Origin: Citrobacter freundii
Lineage (GTDB): Bacteria > Bacteroidota > Bacteroidia > Chitinophagales > Chitinophagaceae
Direction of reading: 5' to 3'
DNA length: 64,000 bases
Assembly: GCA_003243445.1 (NCBI GenBank)
Contig: QFQQ01000002.1
Location: 151,604-215,603, forward strand
Of the stretch, positions 25,927 to 34,773 are shown one piece after another (the stretch's first letter is position 1; every line of letters begins with the position of its first letter). A model generated the notes under the pieces. The model was not told the DNA's origin. It was given only the letters and a program-made list of their open reading frames with translations, and made no database searches. A program made the translations under genes and the position numbers.

Positions 25927-27228
25927 TTAATGTTGATTTGCTTTATTGATCTTTGAATCATAAGGCCCAAATACTTTTTTAACTTTCAGTTGAGGAACAG
26001 TATCATCCAGCACAATCACATAATAGGTTTTTCCTCCCGGCAATACGCGCACAACAATATGACCTTGCTGACTTTTATAAGACCTGTCGATCATTGGTCC
26101 GATGACATACCGATTGGCATCCAGCATATTCGTTGAAAAGAGATCACGCGGCCCGTTATAGGTGTATCCGCCTGTCATCCTCAACAGTACTTCATGTCCG
26201 GGATGATCGGCTGACCATGTCTGACCGATCCATATCCGTGGTTTCAGTGTGGCCGCCATAAATTCGTTCACAGCATCCCTGTTACCATGATGATCGGTGA
26301 CAGCGATATCAACTTCTCCAACTGCTTTTGCGATCGGCGTTTCCACATCACGCAAGGGACTATCACCTGGAAAGATCATACCGGGGTTGTCCCCGCCGGT
26401 ATAATAAGAGAAGGGGCCGTAATTTACCGTCAACGCAAGGCTGAGACTGTTCTCGTCAGGCCATGTTTTCCTATTACCGGTATCAACGGGCGGAAAGTGC
26501 GGATAAAAGCTGCTGTCTTTACCCGTCCAGATCCACTGATTGCATTTTACATTCTGTATATAGAACGATGGATATGCAGCACGTTTGTTAAGGAGCAGTA
26601 ATTGCGTTCTGCTACCCGCTTTTAATGAAGCCGCCTTCATTCCTTTCCTTTGTTGTTCTTCAATAAAAGAAAAGTAATGCTTCATGGTCTGACCAAATTC
26701 GATTTCACCGCCGCCATTGATCGCTGCTGATTTTCTGATGTCATAAGGATAATTATAATCGGGATAGCCACGATCGATCAACAAACCGATCTCCATCATT
26801 TCACCAACACCTGTGATACCACTTAGTTTGTATTTGCCGGAGGAGGAATTGGGAGCGTCAGGATACCAGGCACCAAAGTGATCGTCATGAAAATGCGTGA
26901 TGAGTGCGTAATCAATTTTTGCCGCGGGGGAAACCTGCCGGATATAGGAAACGATCCATTCATAAGGTTTGCGGGAAGAATCCGGTCTGATCTGTGCGTT
27001 TCTGGGAGTAAATGTGCGTTCATCCAACGGAGACAGTTCGCCGGCATCGATGAGCATTGTTGTGCCGTCAGGAAGAACAAAGAATGCAGCGTTGCCACGG
27101 CCGGTATTGATGTGGTGTATATCGAGATACCCTGCCTGCCATTTTAATAATGCTTCGCCAGGTCTGGAAACCTGTCCTTTTGTGATAAGCACAACAAAAA
27201 TCAGGGTGGCAGAAAGATAAAACCGCAT
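25927..27228 (-). CDS. Secreted metallo-beta-lactamase-fold hydrolase
   Basis: 433 aa from the ATG at 27228, where a signal peptide starts (MRFYLSATLIFVVLITKGQ); the ORF extends to 27276 without adding a sensible N-terminus. The MBL motif is THFHDDHFG (His112, His114, Asp116, His117), preceded by MLIDAGE. A later acidic and His site follows (YTGGDNPG and VTDHHGNRD). It resembles the ComEC/Rec2-like MBL group, whose members include phosphodiesterases. In this operon it may cleave a phosphodiester or phosphonate ester in the periplasm; that is inference. It ends 12 bases before the phosphoesterase gene. Confidence 0.82.
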   Translation of the reverse strand: MRFYLSATLIFVVLITKGQVSRPGEALLKWQAGYLDIHHINTGRGNAAFFVLPDGTTMLIDAGELSPLDERTFTPRNAQIRPDSSRKPYEWIVSYIRQVSPAAKIDYALITHFHDDHFGAWYPDAPNSSSGKYKLSGITGVGEMMEIGLLIDRGYPDYNYPYDIRKSAAINGGGEIEFGQTMKHYFSFIEEQQRKGMKAASLKAGSRTQLLLLNKRAAYPSFYIQNVKCNQWIWTGKDSSFYPHFPPVDTGNRKTWPDENSLSLALTVNYGPFSYYTGGDNPGMIFPGDSPLRDVETPIAKAVGEVDIAVTDHHGNRDAVNEFMAATLKPRIWIGQTWSADHPGHEVLLRMTGGYTYNGPRDLFSTNMLDANRYVIGPMIDRSYKSQQGHIVVRVLPGGKTYYVIVLDDTVPQLKVKKVFGPYDSKINKANQH

Positions 27229-27306
27229 AAAGGTTGATTTGAAAAAGAAGCAGGGCATGGATATGCCCCGCCACATCTAACTAACTGCTTGTTTCAAGAA
27301 GAAAAT

Positions 27307-28836
27307 TTATTGCAACAACCACATTTTCGTATTAATATCATCAGTGCCGCCCTGCCGTTGAACGGCCTCTTTTCTGTTGTTTGGATTCAGTGACTGAGCC
27401 GCGAGTGGATAAATATAACGGATCGGTACTTTACCGCCATTTAGGTTACCGGGACCGGGGATGATCGCAGGCATATTTGTTCTGCGCCAGTCGAACCATG
27501 CTTCCAGTCCATTGAAGTAAAGGGCGATCCATTTTTGCAATGCGATCTTAGCAAGTTTCTCATCAGTAGTACCTGCATACGCAACCTTCACCTGCGTGAG
27601 ATAGTTTGCAGGCATTGCTATGTTCAGGTTATAAGAGCCTGGAACTACAGATTGCCAGTAAGCAAAGTTTGCATTGACACCATTGGTATAATAAGTAGCT
27701 GCATCACCTGAAGTAATCATTCCTTTTTCGCGCGCTTCTGCGAGCAGGAACTGCAATTCAGGGTAAGTCATCCACAATGCTCTTGGAGCATCAGCTGCCG
27801 GAGGCGTCTGGTTTCCATCATTACACACGAGACAGGCAAAAGTGTAACCGATTCTTGATACACCCTGTACGCCGCCGTTGTATGCCAGGGCGTCAACATC
27901 GCTCAGGCCGTTAGGAATACCTTCGATCTTTGGTGTGCCAGCCGCAACAGATTTCTGGCTTGGTCTTGCAAAAACGTTAATGCGTGTATCGCCCAGATCA
28001 TTCAGACGATCCACCAGTGTTTTACTTACCCGGAATTCATCGAAAGAACCAACACGAGAGCCATACAGCGGCCATTGGTTGGGCGCAGCTGACATGTATT
28101 TCAACTCAGCATTATCTCCAATACCTTCAAAGACCGGATTTGCGGCCGGCGCATTGAGGATCGCCTGAAGGTCCGCGCTGACATTTTTCTTTTTGGAGAT
28201 ACGCATCAGGTAACGGATACGCAGCGAGTTTGCAAGCTTCCTCCATTTCAGCACACCTGCCGAACCGCCGCCGTATAAGATATCACCACTCAGGTTGGTA
28301 CCTGATGTAGCAAGTGATTCGTTTGCCTTCTTCAGATCAGCCAGGATACCTGCGTAAATATCTTCCTGCTTATCATATTTCGGTTGGTAGATACCACCGG
28401 TCTTTGCCTGACCAGCTTCTGTATAGGGAACATCGCCATAAGCATCGGTTACCTGTGCAAACATCCATGACTTCAGGATCAGCGCAACGCCATAATAAGG
28501 ATTGGCGGCGTCATTATTTGTCAGTATAAAGACGTTCTGAAGATTGCGATAGTTATCATACACCGTATTCCAGATATCATTCCTCTCATTCCAGTTATAA
28601 CGGTCTTCATTCACGAACTGGATCTTCGCGTGATGCTGAGCCACGATATTGCCGATCCCCCAGGCTTCATTCACCTGGCGATCCATCATATTCTTGATCA
28701 CACCGCTGAGCAGCAGGTCTGCCGTTACCGCTGTTGGATTGTTCTTGTTGTCGTTTACATCCTCGAAGTCTTTTGTGCAGCCTGTAATAACCAGCAGCAG
28801 AAAAGATGGAATCAATATTATGCGGAAAAGTTTCAT
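27307..28836 (-). CDS. SusD/RagB-family outer-membrane lipoprotein (SusD-like_2 type)
   Basis: 509 aa. Lipoprotein signal MKLFRIILIPSFLLLVITGC with Cys20, then TKDFEDVNDNKNNPTAVTAD and the conserved DLLLSGVIKNMMDRQ. The C-terminal part has WIALYFNGLEAWFDWRRTNM and PVRYIYP-type ends found in the nutrient-binding SusD-like_2 group. SusD proteins sit on the cell surface as a lid over SusC and bind the substrate. It starts 23 bases after susC ends on the same strand. The substrate is not a feature of the sequence; the genes that follow point to phosphorus-containing compounds. Confidence 0.93.
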   Translation of the reverse strand: MKLFRIILIPSFLLLVITGCTKDFEDVNDNKNNPTAVTADLLLSGVIKNMMDRQVNEAWGIGNIVAQHHAKIQFVNEDRYNWNERNDIWNTVYDNYRNLQNVFILTNNDAANPYYGVALILKSWMFAQVTDAYGDVPYTEAGQAKTGGIYQPKYDKQEDIYAGILADLKKANESLATSGTNLSGDILYGGGSAGVLKWRKLANSLRIRYLMRISKKKNVSADLQAILNAPAANPVFEGIGDNAELKYMSAAPNQWPLYGSRVGSFDEFRVSKTLVDRLNDLGDTRINVFARPSQKSVAAGTPKIEGIPNGLSDVDALAYNGGVQGVSRIGYTFACLVCNDGNQTPPAADAPRALWMTYPELQFLLAEAREKGMITSGDAATYYTNGVNANFAYWQSVVPGSYNLNIAMPANYLTQVKVAYAGTTDEKLAKIALQKWIALYFNGLEAWFDWRRTNMPAIIPGPGNLNGGKVPIRYIYPLAAQSLNPNNRKEAVQRQGGTDDINTKMWLLQ

Positions 28837-28859
28837 AATTGTTCTTTTAATGGTGAAGG

Positions 28860-31800
28860 TTATAATTTGAAGCTGAGGTTAACACCATAGCTGCGTGAAC
28901 TTGGGATCGCCATGTTTTCAACACCAGGAACAGCAGTCCCTCCTGAATAACCCATTGTTTCAGGATCTACGTGAGGCACATTATCCCACAGAAAAAGATT
29001 TCTTCCCACCAGAGAGATCGTTGCACCTCTGATCGGCAGTTTACCAAAGATCTTATCGGGAATGGTATAACCGATCTGCAGTTCACGGAGCTTTACAAAC
29101 GAAGCGTCATACATTACACCTTCTGCGATACCGCGTCCATTTGTCCATGCAGTGTGCCACTCTCTTGCAGTCAGCTTTTTTGTGTTCGGCGTAAAACCAC
29201 CAGCGCCATCACTTACCACACCCTGACCGATCACACCGTTGCCTGGTTTAGAAAGATCATAACCATCTGCGCGGCCTTCGAGCGTTTCCATAATGATACC
29301 ACCTTCTCGGCCCACCGTTTGCGTGAGAGAATTCAACACGCCACCCTGACGGATGTCAAACAGGAAGCTCAGACGGATACCTCTGTAGTTCAGTGAACTT
29401 CCAATACCCATCAGCCAATCAGGATTGTAGTTACCCATCAGGATCCTGTTTGTTGTCGGGATCGGGCGTCCGTTGGCAGCATAAACGATTTGCCCGTTGT
29501 ATTTTCCTGAAGCATCATAGTAAGGCGCGTTCTTATCTGTACTTTGTACGCGGGCAAAACCAATACCATAAAGGTTACCCATTCTTTCCCCTACCCTTGC
29601 TTCAACACTCACACTGTTCATACTTGCCATTACATAGTTATTAAGGCCGTTGCTAAGTTCAAGTACTTCACTTCTGTTGGCAGAGAAGTTAACGAAGGCA
29701 TCCCAGGCAAAGGTCTTTTGCTTAATAACAGACGCTGTCAGCATTGCTTCAACGCCATAATTCTTGATCATACCTGCGTTGATCTTACGGGAGGAGTAAC
29801 CGGATGTAGGATCAAGCGGCAAATTCAGGATCTGGTTTTTTGTACGGCTTTGGTAGTAGGTAAGATCCAACCCGATCCTGTTATTCAGGAAGCGGATATC
29901 TGTACCAAACTCATAGGCTGAGCTGATCTCTGGTTTCAGGTTCAGGTTTGCAAGACTACTGATCTCTCCATAGATCTGCGCAGAACCGAATGGCTCGCTG
30001 CGGTTATATGTTTGCTGGAAGGAGAATGGATCAGTGTCGTTACCAACCTGCGCAATGCTTGCACGTAATTTCCAGAAACTGATCAGCGTTGGCATGCGAA
30101 GAATATCGCTCATCACCGCACTTGCAGCCACAGAAGAATAGAAGTAAGAGTTTGTTTCAACACCCTGACTTCTCAATTCTTCAGGCAGCGTCAGAGCACT
30201 GCTCCAGTCGTTACGACCGGTAAAGTCAAGGAACAGTTTGTTTTTATAAGAAACACCTGCTGACCCGTATAAGCTGTTGATGCGCTTTGCAATATTTGTT
30301 TGCTGCGCAACGAGAGCGATACGTGAGTTGTTCAGGCTATAGATACCTGGAATATTCAACTGACCAGCAACCTGCTCATTGAATCTTGAAGTCTGCCGCA
30401 TCTGATTGCCGCCCACCGTTGCATTAATTGCGAAGTCAGCGCCGATATTTTTATTGAAAGAGAACAGGAAGTCCGAGTTGCGCTCTTCATTCACGATCCC
30501 CACTTCACGATATTCCCCGAAAGGAAACCGCTGGGTGCTGAACGCACGTCTGTATTCACGGCGCTCATTGCTCCAGTCTGTTGCTGTACGCAATTGAAGG
30601 CTCAGCCAGCTGGTGAAATCATATTTAAGATTAACGTTGCCAATGATCCTGTCATAGAACTGACCGTTGGTATTTTCCATTACCGTCAGATAAGGATTAT
30701 CATGATAATTGTAGTTCCAGCTGAATTGCTTTTGATTTTCCAGACTGTATGGGCGCGAACCGTCCAGGCCCATTTGCCACAGCCTCTTCATATCGCTGAC
30801 CCTTACAGAAGCAGGTAACCAGCAGTTGAACAGGTACATGATGCTTTCTGTACCATAACTGATAGAAGGACGGTTATCACTTTCACTTTTGATATAGCTT
30901 ACAAAAGTGCGGACAGATAATTTCGGAGTCAGGTTGTAACCGCCGGAAACTGAAACTGTATTTCTTTTCAGATCTGTATTTGGAACTATACCTTTCTGAT
31001 CAAGATTCGTATAACTCAAACGGAAATCACCATCTTTGTTACCGCCAACCAGTGCCACGTTGTTGGTAAATGTATTTCCTGTACGCAGGAAGTTCTTCAG
31101 GTTGTCTTTATCAGCCACCCAGGGAGTTGGAGTGATCACCGTGCCTGGCGTATTCAGATCGCCGCCGAGGAACGAAGTCGGCTGACCATTCAATGTCCGC
31201 GGGCTGTTGAACTGCGGAAAAAGTTGTCCTTTAAAAGCTGGGCCCCAGCCCTCATCGGTACCATCAGCAAGACCGCCACCGCCACCGTTCACGAAGGCAA
31301 AGTCTCCACCACTACCATTCCCCTGACCATAGACGGTCTGGTATTCCGGAAGTTTCAATGCAGATTCAAAGGTTAGATTGCTGTTTAGTTCAATCCCGAT
31401 ACCTTTTTTCTTTGTACCGCTTTTTGTTTTGATCAGGATCACTCCGTTTGCGGCTCTGGAGCCATACAATGCAGCAGCTGCCGGACCTTTCAGTACGCTC
31501 ATGCTTTCAACATCATCAGAGTTGATGAAGCTGGCGCCATTGCCGAAGTCAACTTCAAGATTGCCGCGGCCGGAACCTCCGGAGATTGCATTGCTGATAG
31601 GAACACCATCCACCACATACAGTGGTTGATTTTTATTGATATCTACAGACCGCTCACCACGGATGGAAACACGGGCAGAACCTCCGATACCGGATGGGCT
31701 TCCAATAACTGTAACGCCGGCAACTTTACCAGCCAGCTGATTAACTACATTGGTCTCACGGGCAACAGTAAGATCTTCACCTTTTACTTCCTGGATCGCA

Positions 31801-32168
31801 TATCCAAGTTTCTTTTTGTCTTTTTTGATACCGAGCGCGGTAACAACTACTTCGTTCAGATCCTGAACATTCGCTGCTAACTGTACGTTCGAGGCTTCAG
31901 ATGCCTTTACTTCAAGAGGCTTGAATCCAATGCTGCTGATGACAAGAATATCTCCGTCATTCGCGGGGATCGTAAATGATCCATCGTTTGCGGTCATTGT
32001 TTTTTTATCTGTTCCTTTCACCATCACCGTGGCGCTGGATACAGGTTGATTGTCTGCGCTCAACACTCTACCTGAGATGGAGCGTTGCGCCATCACGATA
32101 CAGGAGAAAGTAAGCAGCAAAAATGTCAGGAAGATCTGGACAAAACGGGGATAGTTGGGATAATGCAT
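28860..32168 (-). CDS. SusC/RagA-family TonB-dependent outer-membrane transporter
   Basis: 1102 aa. Signal peptide ending CIVMAQ, a carboxypeptidase-regulatory-like N-terminal domain (about 27-110: ISGRVLSADNQPVSSATVMV), then the SusC plug starting LNEVVVTALGIKKDKKKLGY and VYVVDGVPI-type motifs (QPLYVVDGVPISNAI). The rest is a large TonB barrel ending YGVNLSFKL. SusC imports oligomeric substrates across the outer membrane with SusD. It is the first gene of the co-oriented phosphonate unit. The 406-bp upstream gap is filled by GGTTCC-class repeats, and I could not identify a clear promoter there. Confidence 0.94.
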   Translation of the reverse strand: MHYPNYPRFVQIFLTFLLLTFSCIVMAQRSISGRVLSADNQPVSSATVMVKGTDKKTMTANDGSFTIPANDGDILVISSIGFKPLEVKASEASNVQLAANVQDLNEVVVTALGIKKDKKKLGYAIQEVKGEDLTVARETNVVNQLAGKVAGVTVIGSPSGIGGSARVSIRGERSVDINKNQPLYVVDGVPISNAISGGSGRGNLEVDFGNGASFINSDDVESMSVLKGPAAAALYGSRAANGVILIKTKSGTKKKGIGIELNSNLTFESALKLPEYQTVYGQGNGSGGDFAFVNGGGGGLADGTDEGWGPAFKGQLFPQFNSPRTLNGQPTSFLGGDLNTPGTVITPTPWVADKDNLKNFLRTGNTFTNNVALVGGNKDGDFRLSYTNLDQKGIVPNTDLKRNTVSVSGGYNLTPKLSVRTFVSYIKSESDNRPSISYGTESIMYLFNCWLPASVRVSDMKRLWQMGLDGSRPYSLENQKQFSWNYNYHDNPYLTVMENTNGQFYDRIIGNVNLKYDFTSWLSLQLRTATDWSNERREYRRAFSTQRFPFGEYREVGIVNEERNSDFLFSFNKNIGADFAINATVGGNQMRQTSRFNEQVAGQLNIPGIYSLNNSRIALVAQQTNIAKRINSLYGSAGVSYKNKLFLDFTGRNDWSSALTLPEELRSQGVETNSYFYSSVAASAVMSDILRMPTLISFWKLRASIAQVGNDTDPFSFQQTYNRSEPFGSAQIYGEISSLANLNLKPEISSAYEFGTDIRFLNNRIGLDLTYYQSRTKNQILNLPLDPTSGYSSRKINAGMIKNYGVEAMLTASVIKQKTFAWDAFVNFSANRSEVLELSNGLNNYVMASMNSVSVEARVGERMGNLYGIGFARVQSTDKNAPYYDASGKYNGQIVYAANGRPIPTTNRILMGNYNPDWLMGIGSSLNYRGIRLSFLFDIRQGGVLNSLTQTVGREGGIIMETLEGRADGYDLSKPGNGVIGQGVVSDGAGGFTPNTKKLTAREWHTAWTNGRGIAEGVMYDASFVKLRELQIGYTIPDKIFGKLPIRGATISLVGRNLFLWDNVPHVDPETMGYSGGTAVPGVENMAIPSSRSYGVNLSFKL

Positions 32169-32292
32169 ATCTCAATCAGTTTGTTTGGTATGTGGCAAAG
32201 GTGGCATAGCAATGTGAACAGATCCTTAGGCGAACGTGATCTTAAGATTAATTCAATTTTAACAGGTGTGAGGTTTAGGAGGGTGGAAAAAC

Positions 32293-32572
32293 CGTTCCAA
32301 AGGTTTCAGAAGTTCCAGAGGTTCCAGAAGTTCGTACCCTGAAGTAGAAGTATTGATTGTTTTCTGAACGTCTATGTTCAGGTGATGGATATCATATATA
32401 TGCACAGAAAGTTCTATAGGAATATATTAATCTATGGAATTCCTGGAACCGATAGAATCTTTGAAGCTCCTGAAACCTTATACACAAAAAAAATCCATAG
32501 GTTAATACCATCCTGACAGCAGAGCGCACTAACCTATGGAACCTCTGAAACCTATGGAACCTTTGAAACCTT
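32293..32572. repeat. Compound GGTTCC/CCTATGG-class palindromic region
   Basis: The left arm (32293-32333) has tandem GTTCCAAAGGTTTCAGAAG-like units. The right arm (32530-32572) has CTATGGAACC and CTTTGAAACC units in reverse complement. An inner pair CCATAGGTTA (32494-32503) and TAACCTATGG (32530-32539) is exact, and a further half-arm lies at 32437-32480. It looks like two or three overlapping elements. It fills the gap between the alkaline-phosphatase fusion gene and susC, where no gene or clear promoter is seen. Confidence 0.75.
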
Positions 32573-32574
32573 AC

Positions 32575-34389
32575 CTATTGCAGCTTCAACGCCTTAAGAA
32601 TCTTATTGAAGATCTCTGTATTTTCATAAACGCCGGTGAACAACTGCGATTGCGGGCCATACGCAAATACAGGCACCGGTAAAGCAGTATGACCTCCGGT
32701 GGAGAACTGACCGCTTACAGAGCCTTTTGCGTAATCACCACCGGTCAGGGTTAAACCGCCGGTTTCGTGGTCGGCCGTAACGATGATCAGTGTTTCGCCA
32801 TTGCTGTCGGCAAACTCCATGGCCTTTCCGATCAGCTGATCGAAATCCATCACTTCAGTTACAACAAGCGGGAGTTTATTTGAATGACCACCATGATCAA
32901 CTTTTGCGGCTTCCAGCATCAGGAAGAAACCATCCTTATTGGAAGATAATAAGCTGATCGATTTTGCATACGCTTTTTGCAGCCAGTCGCCCCTTCCTTC
33001 TGCCACATACAACCCTGCAATGCTATCGGTCATCAGCCATGGTTTTGCTGAACCGGCTTTTATATCGTCAAACGATCTTACCCAATTGAATTTTGCCGAT
33101 ACTGAATCAGCAAGCGTACCCTTTAATGCAGCAGGAGCTTTTCCCATCAGCAGATCAACGTTTGCTGTCAGCAGATCCCGAAGAATTGCTGCGCTCGCAC
33201 TTCTTTCAGATTGATGTGCATAAAAATCAGCGGGTGTTGCATCCGTGATATCACCACTGGAAGCAATGCCTGTTTTCATTTTCCTTTTTCTTACAAGATC
33301 CGGGATCAGTGTAAGCGCTTTACCTGTGTGATCAACACCAACTGCCTTATTGTTCGTCTTTACTCCGGAAGAAATGGCTGTTGCGCCGGGGGCTGAATCG
33401 GTGACATAACTATCGTAAGAACTTGTTTTGGATAAACCCGTGTTACGCATATTAAATACGTTGAGCGCACCGCGGTTGGCAGTATAACCGGCGTACCACT
33501 GTGGCAAGCCCGTTCCGTCACCAATCAGTATGATGAGGTTTTTCACCGGTTTGTCCATCCCATCATTCCTGTAGGCAGGTTTATATAATGTATAACTTTC
33601 ATTGGAAGTGTAAGATCTGTCAGCCAACTGAGCCAGGAACTGGCCCATCGGCTTGATCTTATCTGTATTAATGTAATCAACACCCAATGAGATAAAGCTA
33701 GTCCAGCTGTTTACACTATCCGGCGCATTCCAGAAGCGCACTTTTTTGTTGGCAGCATGTGCTTTTTTAATCGCGGCCTGTACTGTTTCCAGTTCTGTTG
33801 CGGGAATTCTGCCTGCACCCTTCCAGGTTGAATAGTGGGCAAAATTATCGCTGAGCATTTCTATGCGCTTCAACTGCTCGCCTGTATAATTTACACTGAG
33901 ATCGCCATCAAAATAAATCCATGCGGGAAAAGAGGCATACAGTTCAGGAGCAGGTCTGCTTCCGGTGATCACCACTTTTAACGAAGGGCTGTTGAGCAGT
34001 GAAGGATATTGATTGATCTGGCTGATCAATTTTGAGAGCAAGGGATCAGCAGGAGTTTTCAGATCAATCAGCAATTGCAGCGTTTTCTTTTTATCCTTAT
34101 ACACGTATCCTTTATTATCCTCGATACATTTTACCAACGGCTTCAGGTAAAGAGAATCCAGGGACCAATTACGTTTCAACTGCGAGCTATCATGCGCCAC
34201 CACGATGCGGTCATTCACCAGGAAGATATCTGCTTCAATAGAACCAAAGCCTTCTTCCCAGGCAGCCCAGAATGGTTTTTCTTTTTCATAATCATTATGC
34301 GAATGCGCATTCAAGGTGGAATAATTACCGGGCTGTGCATTTGCCGCAACTGGAAACAACAGTATGAGAATTGCGATAAACTTATTCAT
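32575..34389 (-). CDS. Phosphodiesterase-like/alkaline phosphatase fusion, secreted
   Basis: 604 aa with a signal peptide (MNKFIAILILLFPVAANA). Residues 25-250 resemble a glycerophosphodiester phosphodiesterase/PLC-like TIM barrel: NAHSHNDYEKEKPF, GSIEADIFLVNDRIVVAHD and LLIDLKTP. Residues 280-604 are a complete alkaline phosphatase: ILIGDGTG (Asp291), YVTDSAPGATAISSG (nucleophile Ser332), KVDHGGHSN (498-504), TADHETGG (Asp540-His541) and GGHT near 565. Such a fusion could cleave a phosphodiester and then the resulting monoester in one protein. It lies between the CAZyme block and susC. A hairpin is placed 15 bases before the start. Confidence 0.88.
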   Translation of the reverse strand: MNKFIAILILLFPVAANAQPGNYSTLNAHSHNDYEKEKPFWAAWEEGFGSIEADIFLVNDRIVVAHDSSQLKRNWSLDSLYLKPLVKCIEDNKGYVYKDKKKTLQLLIDLKTPADPLLSKLISQINQYPSLLNSPSLKVVITGSRPAPELYASFPAWIYFDGDLSVNYTGEQLKRIEMLSDNFAHYSTWKGAGRIPATELETVQAAIKKAHAANKKVRFWNAPDSVNSWTSFISLGVDYINTDKIKPMGQFLAQLADRSYTSNESYTLYKPAYRNDGMDKPVKNLIILIGDGTGLPQWYAGYTANRGALNVFNMRNTGLSKTSSYDSYVTDSAPGATAISSGVKTNNKAVGVDHTGKALTLIPDLVRKRKMKTGIASSGDITDATPADFYAHQSERSASAAILRDLLTANVDLLMGKAPAALKGTLADSVSAKFNWVRSFDDIKAGSAKPWLMTDSIAGLYVAEGRGDWLQKAYAKSISLLSSNKDGFFLMLEAAKVDHGGHSNKLPLVVTEVMDFDQLIGKAMEFADSNGETLIIVTADHETGGLTLTGGDYAKGSVSGQFSTGGHTALPVPVFAYGPQSQLFTGVYENTEIFNKILKALKLQ

Positions 34390-34390
34390 A

Positions 34391-34425
34391 CAAAAAATTA
34401 AAACCAGCCCGCTTTCGCGGACTGG
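34391..34425 (-). terminator. Terminator-like hairpin just before the phosphatase fusion start
   Basis: On the minus strand CCAGTCCGC (34425-34417) pairs with GCGGGCTGG (34412-34404) around GAAA, with one G-T pair, and is followed by TTTTAATTTTTTG. This has the form of an intrinsic terminator. It ends only a few bases before the ATG at 34389, so any promoter for the phosphatase gene must lie upstream and its transcript must pass through it. It may end GH88 transcripts, act as an attenuator, or do both. Confidence 0.6.
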
Positions 34426-34674
34426 AACGTAAATGGACGATGAAAAAAATGCTGATTCATTCTGCCGGATCTTCCTGTCAACAACAGCTGTTCCGTTCCG
34501 GAAGGCAATGATACAAAACTATCATTATTCAACTCCTCCCCCTATAATTAACCGGCGGCCCGCAAACATATTTGAAACGCCGCATCTTAACCCAGCCAGA
34601 AGATTACGGTTTTATTACATTAATGTTAATACGATCATTTACTCACACAAAAAAGTCATCCCGTGGCAGCATTG

Positions 34675-34773
34675 AAGGTTCCAGAGGTTCCAAAAGTTTC
34701 ATAAGTTCCAAAGGTTACTATTGGCGGCAGCAACCTTTGGAACTTATGAAACTTCTGGAACCTCTGGAACTTT
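34675..34773. repeat. GGTTCC-class hairpin element with conserved loop
   Basis: Two 42-base arms (34675-34716 and 34732-34773) are reverse complements with about three mismatches. Each is built of 9-10-base units such as GGTTCCAGA and GTTCCAAAG. The loop and its edge read CTATTGGCGGCAGCAACC (34718-34735), matching the element at 12844-12861 at 17 of 18 bases. Its right end touches the GH88 stop codon. The rest of the 383-bp gap 34390-34772 holds the terminator-like hairpin and no gene. Confidence 0.88.

Noticed and set aside
28971..31880. Several plus-strand frames of 80-140 aa across susC
   Set aside because: They lie wholly inside a 1102-aa TonB receptor gene with all family motifs and have no recognisable domains.
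32169..32292. CACCTTTG as a -7 box of susC
   Set aside because: One mismatch to the consensus and no suitable -33 element at the right distance.
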